Shown here: in pieces, positions 45,640 to 56,524 of the stretch
Layout: each line of letters opens with the position of its first letter
Numbering within the stretch: the stretch's first letter is position 1
Assembly (NCBI GenBank): GCA_003254925.1
Contig: QANZ01055268.1
Coordinates: 1-64,000, forward strand
Length of the DNA stretch: 64,000 nt
Direction of reading: 5' to 3'
From: Chamaecrista fasciculata
Taxonomy: Eukaryota; Streptophyta; Magnoliopsida; Fabales; Fabaceae
Notes under the pieces: model-generated
Seen by the model: only the letters and a program-made list of their open reading frames with translations
What the model was told of the DNA's origin: nothing
Database searches by the model: none
Program-made: the position numbers and the translations under genes

Positions 45640-46051
45640 TAGAAAAACAGAGCCTCTAGCTAGCAAAGCACAAGAGTGTTTGTTTCTCGGGAAAATTACG
45701 AACGCAACGTTTTTCCTCTCTGATTTTGCTGATTGTAATGTCTGTTTATGAAATGCTCTGAGAAAACGGCTCTGAATTATTCGATATGGAATCTGAAAAA
45801 GCAAGATGTCAGGCAGACGAAGGAATGAAATGATAAACATGAAGCTTGCCATGGCGTGCGAAATTGCAGAATAGTGAAAACCCAAAATCATCCTTGGTAA
45901 ATTACAAACATTTTTGCAACAAAATCTTCTCTTTTGGTTTCGAGTGGAAGGGGTAGATTTGTAATTAGCTTCTAACACGTTCTTCTCTGCGTTTCAGAGG
46001 AATGTGTGTCTACTACTATGTACTGTATTGGCCAAATACTAACATAAGAAT
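45640..46051. other. Upstream region of PMD gene 1
   Basis: Contains the in-frame extension of the PMD frame (up to 45978), which has no homology to the other copies and is taken as leader. No further feature. Confidence 0.45.
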
Positions 46052-46060
46052 TATTATTTA

Positions 46061-46257
46061 GAGGAAACTAACAATTTAGTCCCGGGTCTTTAAAATATTG
46101 AAATATATTATTTAATCCTTGAAAGATCAAAACAGTATACTAATTAGTCATTTTCATGGACAAAATAATATGTCATTTTAATTTTTCAAGGACTAAAAAG
46201 TATATCATTTTAATCTTTCACGAACTAATTTGTCAGGACCAAATTTTCAGTTTACTC
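46061..46257. mobile_element. Mutator-type MITE, GAGTAAAC family
   Basis: Ends GAGGAAACTAACAATTTAGT and the complement ending CAGTTTACTC. Flanks TATTATTTA (46052-46060) and TATTACTTA (46258-46266) agree at eight of nine positions. Confidence 0.7.
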
Positions 46258-46667
46258 TATTACTTATTAGTTGTAAAATAGTACTAATGAGTGCCTAAAA
46301 GTTAATAATTTCTGAGAACCAAAGGTACTAGTGAGTGCCTAAAAAGTTAAACATGTGTCATTTCTGAAGTCATATCCAACTATATGATTATATAATGGAC
46401 CGATGGAACTCATAATAATCTCACTTACATTAATTAAAAACTTCAAATTCTAATGTTAAAGCAAAAACTTTAATGATTTCCTCCAAACTTATCGCTTATT
46501 GTTATATTAATTAGTTGAATTGAAAAGAGATTATGGACATGTTTGATTTCATTTTTCAAAAATAATTTTAGAATTGTTCTTAAAATTAGTTTTACAAGAA
46601 TGCTTCCAAAAACAAAAATTTAAACAATCTGTTTAATAAAATAATTTTAAAAATCTAAAAATAAAAA
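46258..46667. other. Intergenic, no gene seen
   Basis: AT-rich; nothing recognised. Confidence 0.35.
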
Positions 46668-46782
46668 AAATAGAGACGAAACGGTCGTGTCCTCCCAATA
46701 ATGTCGACTCTAGGGATCAAACCTGAGTCCTCTCACCTAGAGTGTAGCTCACCAACCACTACACCAAACACTTGTTGGTAAT
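46668..46782 (-). mobile_element. tRNA-derived SINE
   Basis: On the minus strand an A box TGGTGTAGTGGTTGG (46753-46767) is followed 28 bases later by a B box AGGTTTGATCCC (46713-46724), the split RNA polymerase III promoter of tRNA-derived SINEs, and ends in a T-rich tail. No complete tRNA cloverleaf can be formed, so it is not a tRNA gene. Confidence 0.65.
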
Positions 46783-47454
46783 TGTTTGCCTATTTTGTTT
46801 GAAGGTTTTCCTCAAGAATAAATTAATTAGTTGCATATAAATAAATTTTAAATGAAAAGGGAAAAATATTTAACATGTTAGCTGATTAATTACAATTGTG
46901 CCATTACAATTTTTTAAAAACAAGTTTTTAACATTTAAGACAAGTTATTAACAATTGTCTGGTACAATGGTTGGCGTGACGAGCTCTACCTTAGATGAAC
47001 AAGTTTAGATTGTTTTTTATTTTCAAAGTTTTAAAAATCATATTTAGTTTTTTAGATTTTAAAATTTGATTTAGAAAAATAGGCTATAGAACTGATTATT
47101 TAATTTTATCATTCTTTTTAAAAAAATATTTAGAGATACAATTAGGCTCTATAGTTCTAGCAAAATTATGTTAATTGTAATTCCCATATCTCTATGATTC
47201 TTAATAAATTATAACTATGCAAGATATTATAATTATAGCTATGGAGCTAAACATCATTTTGATTATTGGTGATGATTTTAGTTAAATGCTTGTTATCTTT
47301 TTTTTAAAAAAAAACACAAAAATTAATACCTTGATAAAATAAAAAAAATTAAGGTACTAATTTAAATTTAATATTGTATATATCAGGATGACTCGGCCAA
47401 ATCAAGTCCATCAAATTGACCCAAGTCAAATCGAGTTGGTAATGGGTATTTGCA
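46783..47454. other. AT-rich intergenic
   Basis: A second A-box-like sequence (TGGTACAATGGTTGG, 46960-46974, plus strand) may be a SINE scrap, but no B box follows. No gene. Confidence 0.35.
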
Positions 47455-47625
47455 TAGTAATCAAGATCGAGATCTTAGATCATAAGATCGTGTAAGATCG
47501 AGATCTTGATAAGGTCCACCTTGCCAGATCGCACATAAGATCGAAAATGACTGAGATCGTAGTAGGATCACGATTTTTTGGGTAGGATCGTAGGATCGCA
47601 AGATCCTAGAGATCTTGGTCAAATT
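47455..47625. repeat. GATC-dense block
   Basis: Fourteen GATC sites in about 165 bp, in motifs such as AAGATCGAGATCTT, TAAGATCG and GTAGGATCG on both strands. Looks like a degenerate repeat, not a coding or CRISPR array. Confidence 0.75.
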
Positions 47626-47674
47626 TTGAATTTCTTTCTTTTTCTTTACATTTTGACATTTTTTAAGAAAAAAC

Positions 47675-47769
47675 ATATTATGGAGGAAAAGGGCGTGTTT
47701 CTATCACTACGGCTTGCAACATTTGTGTTTCCTTTTCCTAAGATCCCAACCAAGAGAAATTCCAAGTAA
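47675..47769 (+). pseudogene. Fragment of a PMD gene
   Basis: Thirty residues, MEEKG-VFLSLRLATFVFPF followed by PKIP, match MEEKGELEHVAFLSLWLARF of the intact copies (about residues 195-235) with an internal loss of six codons; the DNA also matches (ATGGAGGAAAAGGGCG). It is the visible body of a PMD copy otherwise lost. Confidence 0.7.
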
Positions 47770-48936
47770 TAATGTCTAATATCTGAGGTCAAGGAATAAA
47801 AATCATTTATGAAGAAATACCATTAATGTTTAAGAGATTTAATAAACTCTAATATCTGTATATACTCTATTATAAATAGCATGACAAAAAAGGTAAAGAG
47901 TGATCAAATGAACACACGAAACAAGGGAAAATCAGCAACAGAGACACTAATCACCCTAATGATCCAAACATATCTAGAAAGATAATGTACGCAGAAAGGT
48001 TGGACGAGGTGAAAAGAAGTAATACCTTAAGCCAACGCTTCTAGAAATGTACAACGACGACGGTGGCTGCGACAGAGACATGGCCAGAGAATGGAGAGTC
48101 GGGGATCGCGGCGACGTATAAGAGATAGGAGAGTGGGAGAGAAGTGACGACAAGAGGAGGCAGAGTAGCCGCAAGCGAGAAGAATGAAATCAATGAACGA
48201 AAGCGTGTAGGGTTTCAAATAATTTAAGGGTTAGTTTGGTAATTTTGAGCCAAATACCCTAAAATATCCCAAATTAGGGTATTTTAAATTTACAAAGAGC
48301 GAGCATGTCTAGTGATTAATTTAAAATCCTCACTTATCTTCCCCTTAATTTTATGTTTTCCCAAACAAAGGGAAACAAACCCTTAATGTTGAGAAGATCC
48401 AATAGACATATTATGTAAACTCTAATATATCTATGTATACTAATTAGAAATAGCAGCAAAAACTAAGATTGTTCAAGACATGGACAAAAAAAAAAGTGAT
48501 CAAATGAATAATTCTAAATATACAAAAATGAATATTTGTTAAGTGTTGGAAGAAAATGGAGCTCATAAATATTGTATAAATAATTTGAAGAAGAGACAAG
48601 ACTATAAAGAATTTGAGATAAAACAAGAATTAATCTAAAAAAAAAAAAGTAAGTTAAGTGAATAAGAAGAGAAAGAAATAAAATATTGATATAATTAGAT
48701 AAGATAGAAAAACAAAAAGAAAGTAGGCATTAAATATCTAGATACTATAATGATTAAACAATGTAAGTAATAGAAATGTGGAGAAAAATCTGGAGATAAA
48801 ACCATGGACTTTAGGCAACTATAAGTATAGGAGGAGATGATAATTTGTGTAGTGTGTGAGTGATTAGCATGTGAAGAGTGAAACTAGTGTCAGTGTGTGA
48901 GTGAAAAGTAAAGCATATGTAAGTAGTATGGTGTGG
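47770..48936. other. Intergenic with weak duplications
   Basis: Two imperfect direct copies of a 110 bp stretch (about 47810-47915 and 48385-48510; AAACTCTAATAT, AGTGATCAAATGAA). Short ORFs at 47974-48218 lie in a G/C-richer patch and show no motif. Confidence 0.4.
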
Positions 48937-48944
48937 TAATTGAG

Positions 48945-49854
48945 CAAGGTTATTAAAACCGGACCGGCTATTGAATCGGTTGAAACAGCGGTTTAAGGTT
49001 TAATGGTTCAACCGGGGTCTAACTGAGGTTGGACCGCTAATGAATAAATAAATTACAAAAATAAAAAATATCACATTAACATATCATAAATAAAATATAA
49101 TAATTAATAATTTGATACATAATAATTTTATCATTAAAAATTCAATTTATTATAAATATATTATTCTTTTATTATTATAATTTAATAATTTATTTTATTT
49201 TCTAAAAACATTTTTTTTTTAATTTTTTCAATAAGTCAATATCTCTTACTCTTCTTTATGTCATTAATCATTTACTCTTTCATCATTCCCAAAATGCTAT
49301 TCACCTTCTCAGCCGAAAAAGTAAAAAAGATGCTTTTCATCACTTCTTTTTCTATTGTTTCCAGACATAGCAGGCACTTTATTATTTCCAAAGTCTTTTA
49401 CTTTTTCAAACCCTCCTATTCTTATTCCTCTCTCATGGACGAAACGAGACGAAGACGGAGCGGACCTGGAAAGAACACGCAGCGGCGAAGACGACGACGA
49501 AGACGGAAGACGACAGTGATGATGACGACACTGCTAGAAGAATCGACGGCGACTTGGAAAGAAGTGGAATTGTGAGGAGATCTTGGTACTGGATGGTGGA
49601 GACAAGAAACAGAGAGGAAAAATGAAGGAGACGACAGCTAGGATTTGGTTAGATCTTTGAGATTTCTGAACCGGCCGAACCCCAAAAACCGCCGTTTCAA
49701 TCCGATTTTAGCGGTTCTTGACCGGTTTTGGCGGTTCTTGACCGGTTTTCAACTTGGCCGATTTTTAGAGAGACTCGGACCGGCCTGGTGTCCGATCCCT
49801 GATCCCCGGTTCAACTGGTCGGATCGGCCGATCCGATCCGTTTTAATAACCTTG
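48945..49854. mobile_element. Non-autonomous hAT element, 910 bp
   Basis: Terminal inverted repeats CAAGGTTATTAAAAC and GTTTTAATAACCTTG, flanked by a perfect 8 bp duplication TAATTGAG (48937-48944 and 49855-49862), the size typical of hAT transposons. Subterminal CCGGTT/AACCGG motifs are dense at both ends. The 105-codon ORF inside (49258-49575) is Arg-rich and matches no transposase. Confidence 0.88.
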
Positions 49855-49862
49855 TAATTGAG

Positions 49863-50789
49863 AGAGTGACGTGAGTAGGTGAGAGTTAAAGTTAGTGAGA
49901 GAGTGTTTAAAAGAAAGAGTGAAATTTATATTTGTGATTTGTGAGTAATAAAGTTTCTTTTAATTTAGTTCCTCTTTAACTCCTAATTTTCTACAATCCT
50001 GATATATAGATGAGAGATTAATCTAAAATGAAAGTAAGTTAAACATATAAAAGAGAAAGAAATCAATGATGTGAAAATCGGACCGGACCGCAGAGAGGAA
50101 CGAGTTGGTCCAACCCAAAAAACCGAAGTGGGGGTTGGACTGAGAATAACCGGTAAAAAACCGGAAAATCGGGTCCAACCGTTGGACCGAACCGGCGGTT
50201 TGAGGATTTTTTTTTTTTTCATTTCAGATTTTTTTTTCATTTCACTGCCTTCTTGGGGTAAAACTATACTTCTGCCCCCCAAACTTTCTAATTTCTAGGC
50301 TCCTACCCCCTTTATTCTTTGAAACATCACATTAAGACCCTTAAAACTACTCAACTCCTCCACCATTGTATTCCTCATTTTGTCTACAACACTCATCTTT
50401 GTTTCATTCTCATAATTATTTTTAACGTAACTTACAAACACATCTTTCACTTCTTTACTTTTCAGTTTAGTCCCTGGCAGATTCTCTTTCATACTTTTAC
50501 CTCTTTTTTCACCTATTTTACCATTCATTAGTTATATCCTTCCAAAGTCTCCTTGTAAATTATACTTCCATAATTATTTTATGCCTCTCAAATTCTATTA
50601 TCTATCAAAAAGGTCCTTCTTCAACAATTGGGGTGTTACATCTCTTAGACCCCAAAAAAAAATATAGAGGGTTTATATTTGATATATTAAAAATAATTAT
50701 TTATTGCCTCATCTGGTCCGACCAATGGTTCAACCAATCAAATCGTGAACCGAACACTTGTCCGAGTCTTTGTTCGGTTCGGTTATGAC
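49863..50789. repeat. Relics of similar transposons
   Basis: AACCGG/CCGGTT-rich pieces at 50075-50205 and 50700-50788 resemble the ends of the hAT element just described, in damaged form. A stretch at 49910-50050 is repeated at 51555-51720. Confidence 0.5.
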
Positions 50790-51266
50790 TAGGGATGATC
50801 ATGGGTAGGGTATGGGTAGGGTACTATGATACCCGGACCCATACCCGGATGTGAGTGGGTATCAAAATTAATCCCCATACCCATACCCGCTGGGTAGTCT
50901 AATCCCCATACCGGCATCTAGACCCGGAAAATTTTTAAAATAAATTATTTTTTGTTAATATAAAATTTATATTTATCCAATTTTTTACATCTATAACTAT
51001 TAAAAATAAAAAAATAAATCATAAATATGAATACATTAATAAAATATTTCAATATTTATAAAAACTTTAATATTTTTTCAATAAAAAGTGTTAAAGTATT
51101 ATATATTTTATATATATAAATATATTTATTATTACTAATGGGTATATGGGTAGGGTACCCCCATACCCGAACCCATACCCATTAAGGATGGGTACGGGTT
51201 TAGACCCCATACCCATAGGGTAAATTTCAGGGTCTCCATTGAGTATGAGTATTTTGATCATCCCTA
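50790..51266. mobile_element. Non-autonomous Ac/Ds-type hAT element, 477 bp
   Basis: Ends TAGGGATGATCA and TGATCATCCCTA, close to the Ac/Ds terminus, with a perfect 8 bp duplication GTTATGAC at 50782-50789 and 51267-51274. Subterminal regions repeat ACCCATACCC/GGGTATGGGT. No ORF. Confidence 0.9.
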
Positions 51267-51274
51267 GTTATGAC

Positions 51275-51869
51275 AACACTGAAAGAAATAAAGTGTTAAC
51301 ATGACTAAATAAGATAGATGAGAAGAAGAAGAAAAAAAATGTGGAGAAAAAGAATGAAAAACAAATCATAAGAAATAGAAAAGACTCGATTACACAAGTC
51401 ATGAAATAATTTTTTATTAAAAAAACTTATCAATAATTATTTGAACTTAAAATAAAATTAAAAATTTTATTATAAGTTAGTGTTTAATAACCTACTCTCT
51501 AGGCTGTCACTTTCTCTGTGAATCTAATAATTTTCTGCAAATTTCCCTCTTTTTCAAAAGAAAGAGTGAAATTTCTATTTATGATTTGTAAGTAATAAAT
51601 TTCTTTCAGTTTAGTCCCTCTCCAACTCCCAATTTTCAACAATCCTAAGATAAATGAGGGATTACTCCAAAAGAAAAGAAAGTTAAGCAGATGAGAAGAG
51701 AAAGAAATAAAATGTTGACATGATTAGACAAGATTAGACATATAAAAACAAAAATAAACTACATGATAAATAGTAAAAAGTAAAATATATGAGACGAAGA
51801 GGAAGAATGCAAAAAACTAAAAAGTCGTAAGAATTACTTAAAAAAAAAAAACATTTGATAAAACATGTC
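51275..51869. other. Intergenic, partly duplicated
   Basis: 51555-51720 repeats 49910-50050. No gene. Confidence 0.4.
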
Positions 51870-52210
51870 ATGAAGAATTTGTAAGATAATTTTTTGGATT
51901 TACTTTGGTCTAACAAGTAATGTTTGTTAAAGAACTAGTGTAGTACAGAATATGCTCAAATATGGGTGTTCAGTGTACCTGCATAGTAATTAATGGAAAA
52001 TTGTTAATATTTCAAGCTGTAGTGTAAAACAATATAATAGTCCTACAATTCATATTTTGTTGATATTTTGAGAGAGTTCCTCACAATATTTGTTTGAAAC
52101 AATTCATTTTACAGATAAATACATGCATAATGCATTATTGTGTTTGAGTATTATTTTATTTTAGGTTAAAATCTTATTTTAGTCTTCAAACTATAGGGTG
52201 AGTTCAGGGT
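51870..52210 (+). repeat. Orphan 3' flank of a lost PMD gene
   Basis: Matches 56640-56960, the sequence directly after PMD gene 2 (GTAAGATAATTTTTTGGA, AGTACAGAATATGCTCAAAT, GCATAGTAATTAATGG, CATGCATAATGCATTATTG), in the same orientation. No coding region precedes it here except the fragment at 47675. Confidence 0.8.
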
Positions 52211-52778
52211 GAGTTCCATTTCGGTCCAATTTAATCTTATTTGTTGACACTCATAATTGAATTGAAAAATGACTTGTCAAAAGTAACCTAGTTTCAAACT
52301 CACGGAATTCAAATTTGAATGAGGTTTGATCACATCCAATTACTGAGATTAAATTAAAGAGTGGAATTTTTGAGAAATTTATTGGATCAAAATTATAACA
52401 AAAAAAAAGAGCTTAATTGCCACCTACTCCAAACATAAAGGACAAAAAGTGCATTTTAGCCTTATTATTTTAGGAATTTTGAAGTGTTTAAAGTTTAATA
52501 TGCCATTTTGTTATTATATGGTACTGTGGTAGTGACATTTGATGTTTTCAAAGTATTATTATTTATGGGGTTATTGGTGTGTTTAAACTACAAAATAAAT
52601 TGATTTTGTGTTTTTTAAAAAGATGGTGAGTTAGGTGAGTCGAATTGAAAGAATTTTTGATTAATTTAAAATATGACTCATGTGAACTAACTCAAAGGGT
52701 TTGTATTGATTGACTCATTTTGACACTTCTATTATAAAAGCATTAGACACTAGTCACTTTAGGTTGAAATTATCTATA
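52211..52778. other. Intergenic, no gene seen
   Basis: AT-rich; a few 'ttccatttcggtcc'-type transposon scraps. Confidence 0.35.
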
Positions 52779-53185
52779 TCTATACTATATTATATGTCTG
52801 AAGGGTCTTTTGGTAATCGGTCATTTAAAATTATAGTATAAAATAATTATTTTATACATATAACATAACAAAATATATATATATATATAAAATACATCCC
52901 ACATACTTCCATATTCACTAAATTAAAAAATATATATATAAAAAAGACCCTTCTTATACCCCACGTCCATATACCCCATTAATAAAATTCATGATGAACT
53001 TTTAACAATTTAACATGCATCTTATTTCAAATTACTCTTAAATATTTTATTTATTTTAGATGAATCTTACATATTTTTATAATTTTTCAAATTGGTCCCA
53101 AACTTACTTATTTATCAATATAAGAATTTTATATACTCTTTAATTTTAAATCAATTCAAATGTTACGGGCACACCAAGCCCCTAG
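52779..53185 (+). mobile_element. Possible short non-autonomous Helitron
   Basis: Begins TCTATACTATATTA after an A and ends CCCCTAG before a T, with a small hairpin GGGC-acaccaa-GCCC immediately before CTAG, matching Helitron rules (A|TC...CTRR|T). The stem is short, so the call is tentative. Confidence 0.45.
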
Positions 53186-53422
53186 TATATATATATATAT
53201 TAGATTAGATTATAAGATATTATAAATTTTTGGACAAAAGTATATTGATAATTGAGTTTTAGAAGAAATAAATTTAAAATAAATGAAGTTGAAGAAAATA
53301 AAAATTTTTAATACTCTCACTTTGTAGAAATAAAAGAAATCATCGATGTTTAGGAGAAGAAATACTTTCAACTTTTTTTTCTTAAAAAAAAATAACAAAT
53401 CCCAAATAATTCTTATTGTCTA

Positions 53423-53764
53423 CCTATGAAGCATGGACACTTCATTTTGAGGACGTGTCGTCATGTCAGACACGAGTTCGTGTCTGACATCTGTACGACA
53501 CCTACACGACACATATTCATAAATTTCAAAATAAAAATCATTTTTTTGTGACTTTAACATGACAAACAATAAAAAAATAATGACACATATGACATATATT
53601 ATGAATAGATATTATAATTTTAAAGTTTTCATCAAAATTTATGGATTTTTAATTATTTATACATATAAATATATGTCGTGTCGTGTCATGTAAGTTTAAG
53701 AATTTGACGTGTCGATGTGTCCATGTCCGTGTTGTGTCGCATGTATATATCCATGCTTGATAGT
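53423..53764. mobile_element. MITE with CCTATGAAGC ends
   Basis: Same family as 39663-40010, opposite internal orientation: CCTATGAAGCATGGACAC at the left, CATGCTTGATAG at the right. Confidence 0.7.
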
Positions 53765-53937
53765 TCTCTACTAATTGCTGTTCCATGTCAATTCAATTCA
53801 ATTAAGAAAAAGTATTTGATGGGTGATAACAAATTTTATGGGACGAGTTGGTATGTCATTTCAGTTTTTTTGTTGAGACACCTATGAAGATTGGTGTCTC
53901 CGGAAAGATGCTGGTGAGAAACCCAAAAGTAAAAAAG

Positions 53938-54448
53938 GAAACCTACTATTTGGTTTCTCGAATCAACAATTTGGTCACTCATTTTTTTGAAATAGACTAC
54001 TGAGTCCCTTATTTTTCATAATTATTAACTAATTTAATAATTTATTATAATTGTCAACTATCAGACGTTCAGATGTTAAATGCTTACATGCTACTTTGAC
54101 ATCCTAATCACCTAAACTAACTGAATCAGACCAATAAACACAATTAAACTGAGAAAAAATTGAATCGGACCCAAATATTTATATTACACGTAAAACTTCC
54201 ATAAGACATAAATTATTGAATTATTCTCAAATTTCAAACCCTGGGTGGTCCCAAATAGTTAAATATGTGACATTTAACTTGTTACATGTGCACTTAACGG
54301 CCAGGTTATCAATGTTGGTAACCGAGATAGGCTACAGGGACTAACAAGTTGACATTTCTAATTTTTTTAGGGACCAAATAGTCTATTTCAAAAATATAGA
54401 GACCAAATAATTGAAACTATGAAAAAAGAGGGACCAAATAGCAGGTTT
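53938..54448. mobile_element. Inverted-repeat element upstream of PMD gene 2
   Basis: Ends GGAAACCTACTATTTGGTTT and the complement of GGAAACCTGCTATTTGGTCC, about 70 bp inverted repeats including TTTTGAAATAGACTA. It lies about 170 bp before the PMD start codon. Confidence 0.7.
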
Positions 54449-54619
54449 CCTAAAAAAGGTTGAGCCCAACAAAAATTGCAAATGTCATTGCCATCACAAT
54501 TCACAAATAATAATCGCAAAAGAAAAAAAAAAAGTTAAAAAGGCCTAGACTTTTCAAATTCGTGTGACAAATCCGTACAAGTAATCCTTCCCCTTCTCGC
54601 AACGCAAGAACATCCATCA

Positions 54620-56524
54620 ATGGAGGATTCGTCAGATGATCTGGTGAAAGCAAGAGAAGCGGACATGGTTTCTCCATTTGGAGGAACCCCACTTCGTAGA
54701 ACCGCGCTTTTCCTCAAGCCATCTTTGAAACCCTTCGAAAACTCAGCTCGTTACCTTCTTCCCAGCACACTCTTCTCCGAACCCATTTCCGACCTCGAAA
54801 AGTTACCTTTACAAGCAACATTCAAGGGATGGTCTAACTCACTAGAAGAATGGAAAACCTGGGAAGAACGGCTTCGCTATAAGCACGAACACACATGGAG
54901 AAAAGCTGGGATTCACGAAGCAATCAAAGCTTCTACATACCAAATCCACAAGAACAGAAATTTGATTCTTGCGCTTGCTCATAAATGGTACTCTAAAACC
55001 AACTCATTCATCTTCTCTTGGGGAGAAGCCACTATAACACTGGAAGATATAATGGAGTGTGGGGGATATTCGGTTTTGGGGTCCCCTGTTTTTACGCCTC
55101 TGGAAGATGAAGAATCAAAGGAAATCGAAGACAAGTTAGATCAAGTGCGAAGAAAATTGGCAAGGTCCAAAGCCAAAAAGGCTAATCACATTCCATGGAT
55201 GAGGCATTTCATGGAGGAAAAGGGCGAGCTGGAACACGTAGCTTTTCTATCTCTATGGCTTGCAAGGTTTGTGTTTACTTTTCCTAACATAATTCCAAAG
55301 CTGGTTTTCCCCATTGCAATACATTTAGCTAGAGGTATTCAAATTGCTTTAGCACCTGCGGTTCTGGCTAGTATCTATAGAGATTTGAGATTGTTAAAAA
55401 ATCATATTGATCATGCAACCAAGTCGGGAGCAACAAAAGATGATGATGAGGATAATGATGATGATGATGATAATGATGAAGCAATAGCCTTAAAGGCTCC
55501 TTTTATATTGGTCCAGATTTGGGCTTTTGAGAGATTCCCAACCTTGCATACAAACCCTAACCAACCTGAGTACAACCAACCAAGAATGGCCAAATGGGTT
55601 CAAGTGAAAATGTTGGAGGTTGATAATATCAGTTCAACTCTAGAAACTTGTAGAGAAAGCTTTATTTGGCGCCCATATGTGAATTTCCCTAAGTCTTACA
55701 ATGAAAAAGATGAAAGGGTATGCTTTAGTTCTGGTTCACATAATGATTTAGAGTCATTTGCTTACTGCTTGAGGCATTCTGAGTTGGTGGGTATAGAATT
55801 AGATCACTATTATATAGAAAAGTACCTACCACATCGTGTGTGTATGCAATTTGGGTTGGATCAAGACATTCCAGGTAGGTTGGCTCATCATCACAAGGAG
55901 ATTAGTTATAGAATTGCTTGGAAAAACTATAATAAGCCATTGACAAGTGCAATGTTGTGTGCTGCTGCTGCTGCATCATCTTCTGTTTTAAAGCCTAGTG
56001 TGACTGTTAATTACTTGGAATGGTGGAAGCAATCGAAACTTGGATTATGGGAAAACAAACCTAGTAAAAATTCTGAGCCTCTTAGTCCTCATAGTGATCA
56101 AGTATGGGATTCTGAGGAAGAGGATGGTTTGACAATTAGTGAAATTCTGAGATCTCATAGTCAAAGACATCTTGGGAATGAAGTAACTGACAGTGTTGTT
56201 TCACCAAATGTTGCAGCTCATAACATTGATACTTCTATGGCGGAAGGAGTTGAAAATCTTGATGGAGAATTAAAGAGGGATAGGGAAGATGGAGAAAGTG
56301 ATGAGGAAGTGAATGTGATGAGCAAGTGTAAAAGAGCCAAAAGAGGTCAACATGGTGACAATGCTAAGCAAGGGGAAGAAGATGTCAGTACTGGTACAAT
56401 ATGCATAGATTCTTATGATCTTGAAACTCGGATTGGGAAGCTTGAAGAAGTAATTGCTAAGCTAAAAGCAGCCAAATTTGGTTCTAAGTCTAAGAAGTTT
56501 GGAGCCAGCTTTGGTTTATCATAG
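54620..56524 (+). CDS. Plant-mobile-domain protein 2, 634 aa
   Basis: Single exon from ATG 54620 (MEDSSDDLVKAREADMVSPF) to TAG. The PMD covers about residues 70-480: HTWRKAGIHEAIKASTYQIH, FIFSWGEATITLEDIMECGG, VFPIAIHLARG, FIWRPYVNFP, YIEKYLPHRVCMQFGLDQDI. An acidic, GAT-encoded insert (KDDDEDNDDDDDND, near residue 273) interrupts it and is absent from the sister gene. The C-terminal region has a basic cluster (KCKRAKRGQ) and a coiled coil (LETRIGKLEEVIAKLKAAKF). No frame break, so it is probably functional. Role by family: nuclear, linked to transposon silencing in Arabidopsis MAIN/MAIL1; not shown for this branch. It faces its sister at 60.4-62.3 kb tail to tail. Confidence 0.88.
   Translation: MEDSSDDLVKAREADMVSPFGGTPLRRTALFLKPSLKPFENSARYLLPSTLFSEPISDLEKLPLQATFKGWSNSLEEWKTWEERLRYKHEHTWRKAGIHEAIKASTYQIHKNRNLILALAHKWYSKTNSFIFSWGEATITLEDIMECGGYSVLGSPVFTPLEDEESKEIEDKLDQVRRKLARSKAKKANHIPWMRHFMEEKGELEHVAFLSLWLARFVFTFPNIIPKLVFPIAIHLARGIQIALAPAVLASIYRDLRLLKNHIDHATKSGATKDDDEDNDDDDDNDEAIALKAPFILVQIWAFERFPTLHTNPNQPEYNQPRMAKWVQVKMLEVDNISSTLETCRESFIWRPYVNFPKSYNEKDERVCFSSGSHNDLESFAYCLRHSELVGIELDHYYIEKYLPHRVCMQFGLDQDIPGRLAHHHKEISYRIAWKNYNKPLTSAMLCAAAAASSSVLKPSVTVNYLEWWKQSKLGLWENKPSKNSEPLSPHSDQVWDSEEEDGLTISEILRSHSQRHLGNEVTDSVVSPNVAAHNIDTSMAEGVENLDGELKRDREDGESDEEVNVMSKCKRAKRGQHGDNAKQGEEDVSTGTICIDSYDLETRIGKLEEVIAKLKAAKFGSKSKKFGASFGLS

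Noticed and set aside
45640-45978. N-terminal extension of PMD protein 1
   Set aside because: The frame is open, but the extension lacks similarity to the other PMD proteins and the Met at 45639 aligns with their starts.
46668-46782. tRNA gene
   Set aside because: A and B boxes are present, but no acceptor or anticodon stem can be formed; SINE is the better call.
47455-47625. CRISPR-like array
   Set aside because: No regular repeat-spacer period; this is a plant nuclear sequence.
49258-49575. Arg-rich 105-codon ORF as a transposase
   Set aside because: Too short, low complexity, and lacks hAT dimerisation or catalytic motifs.
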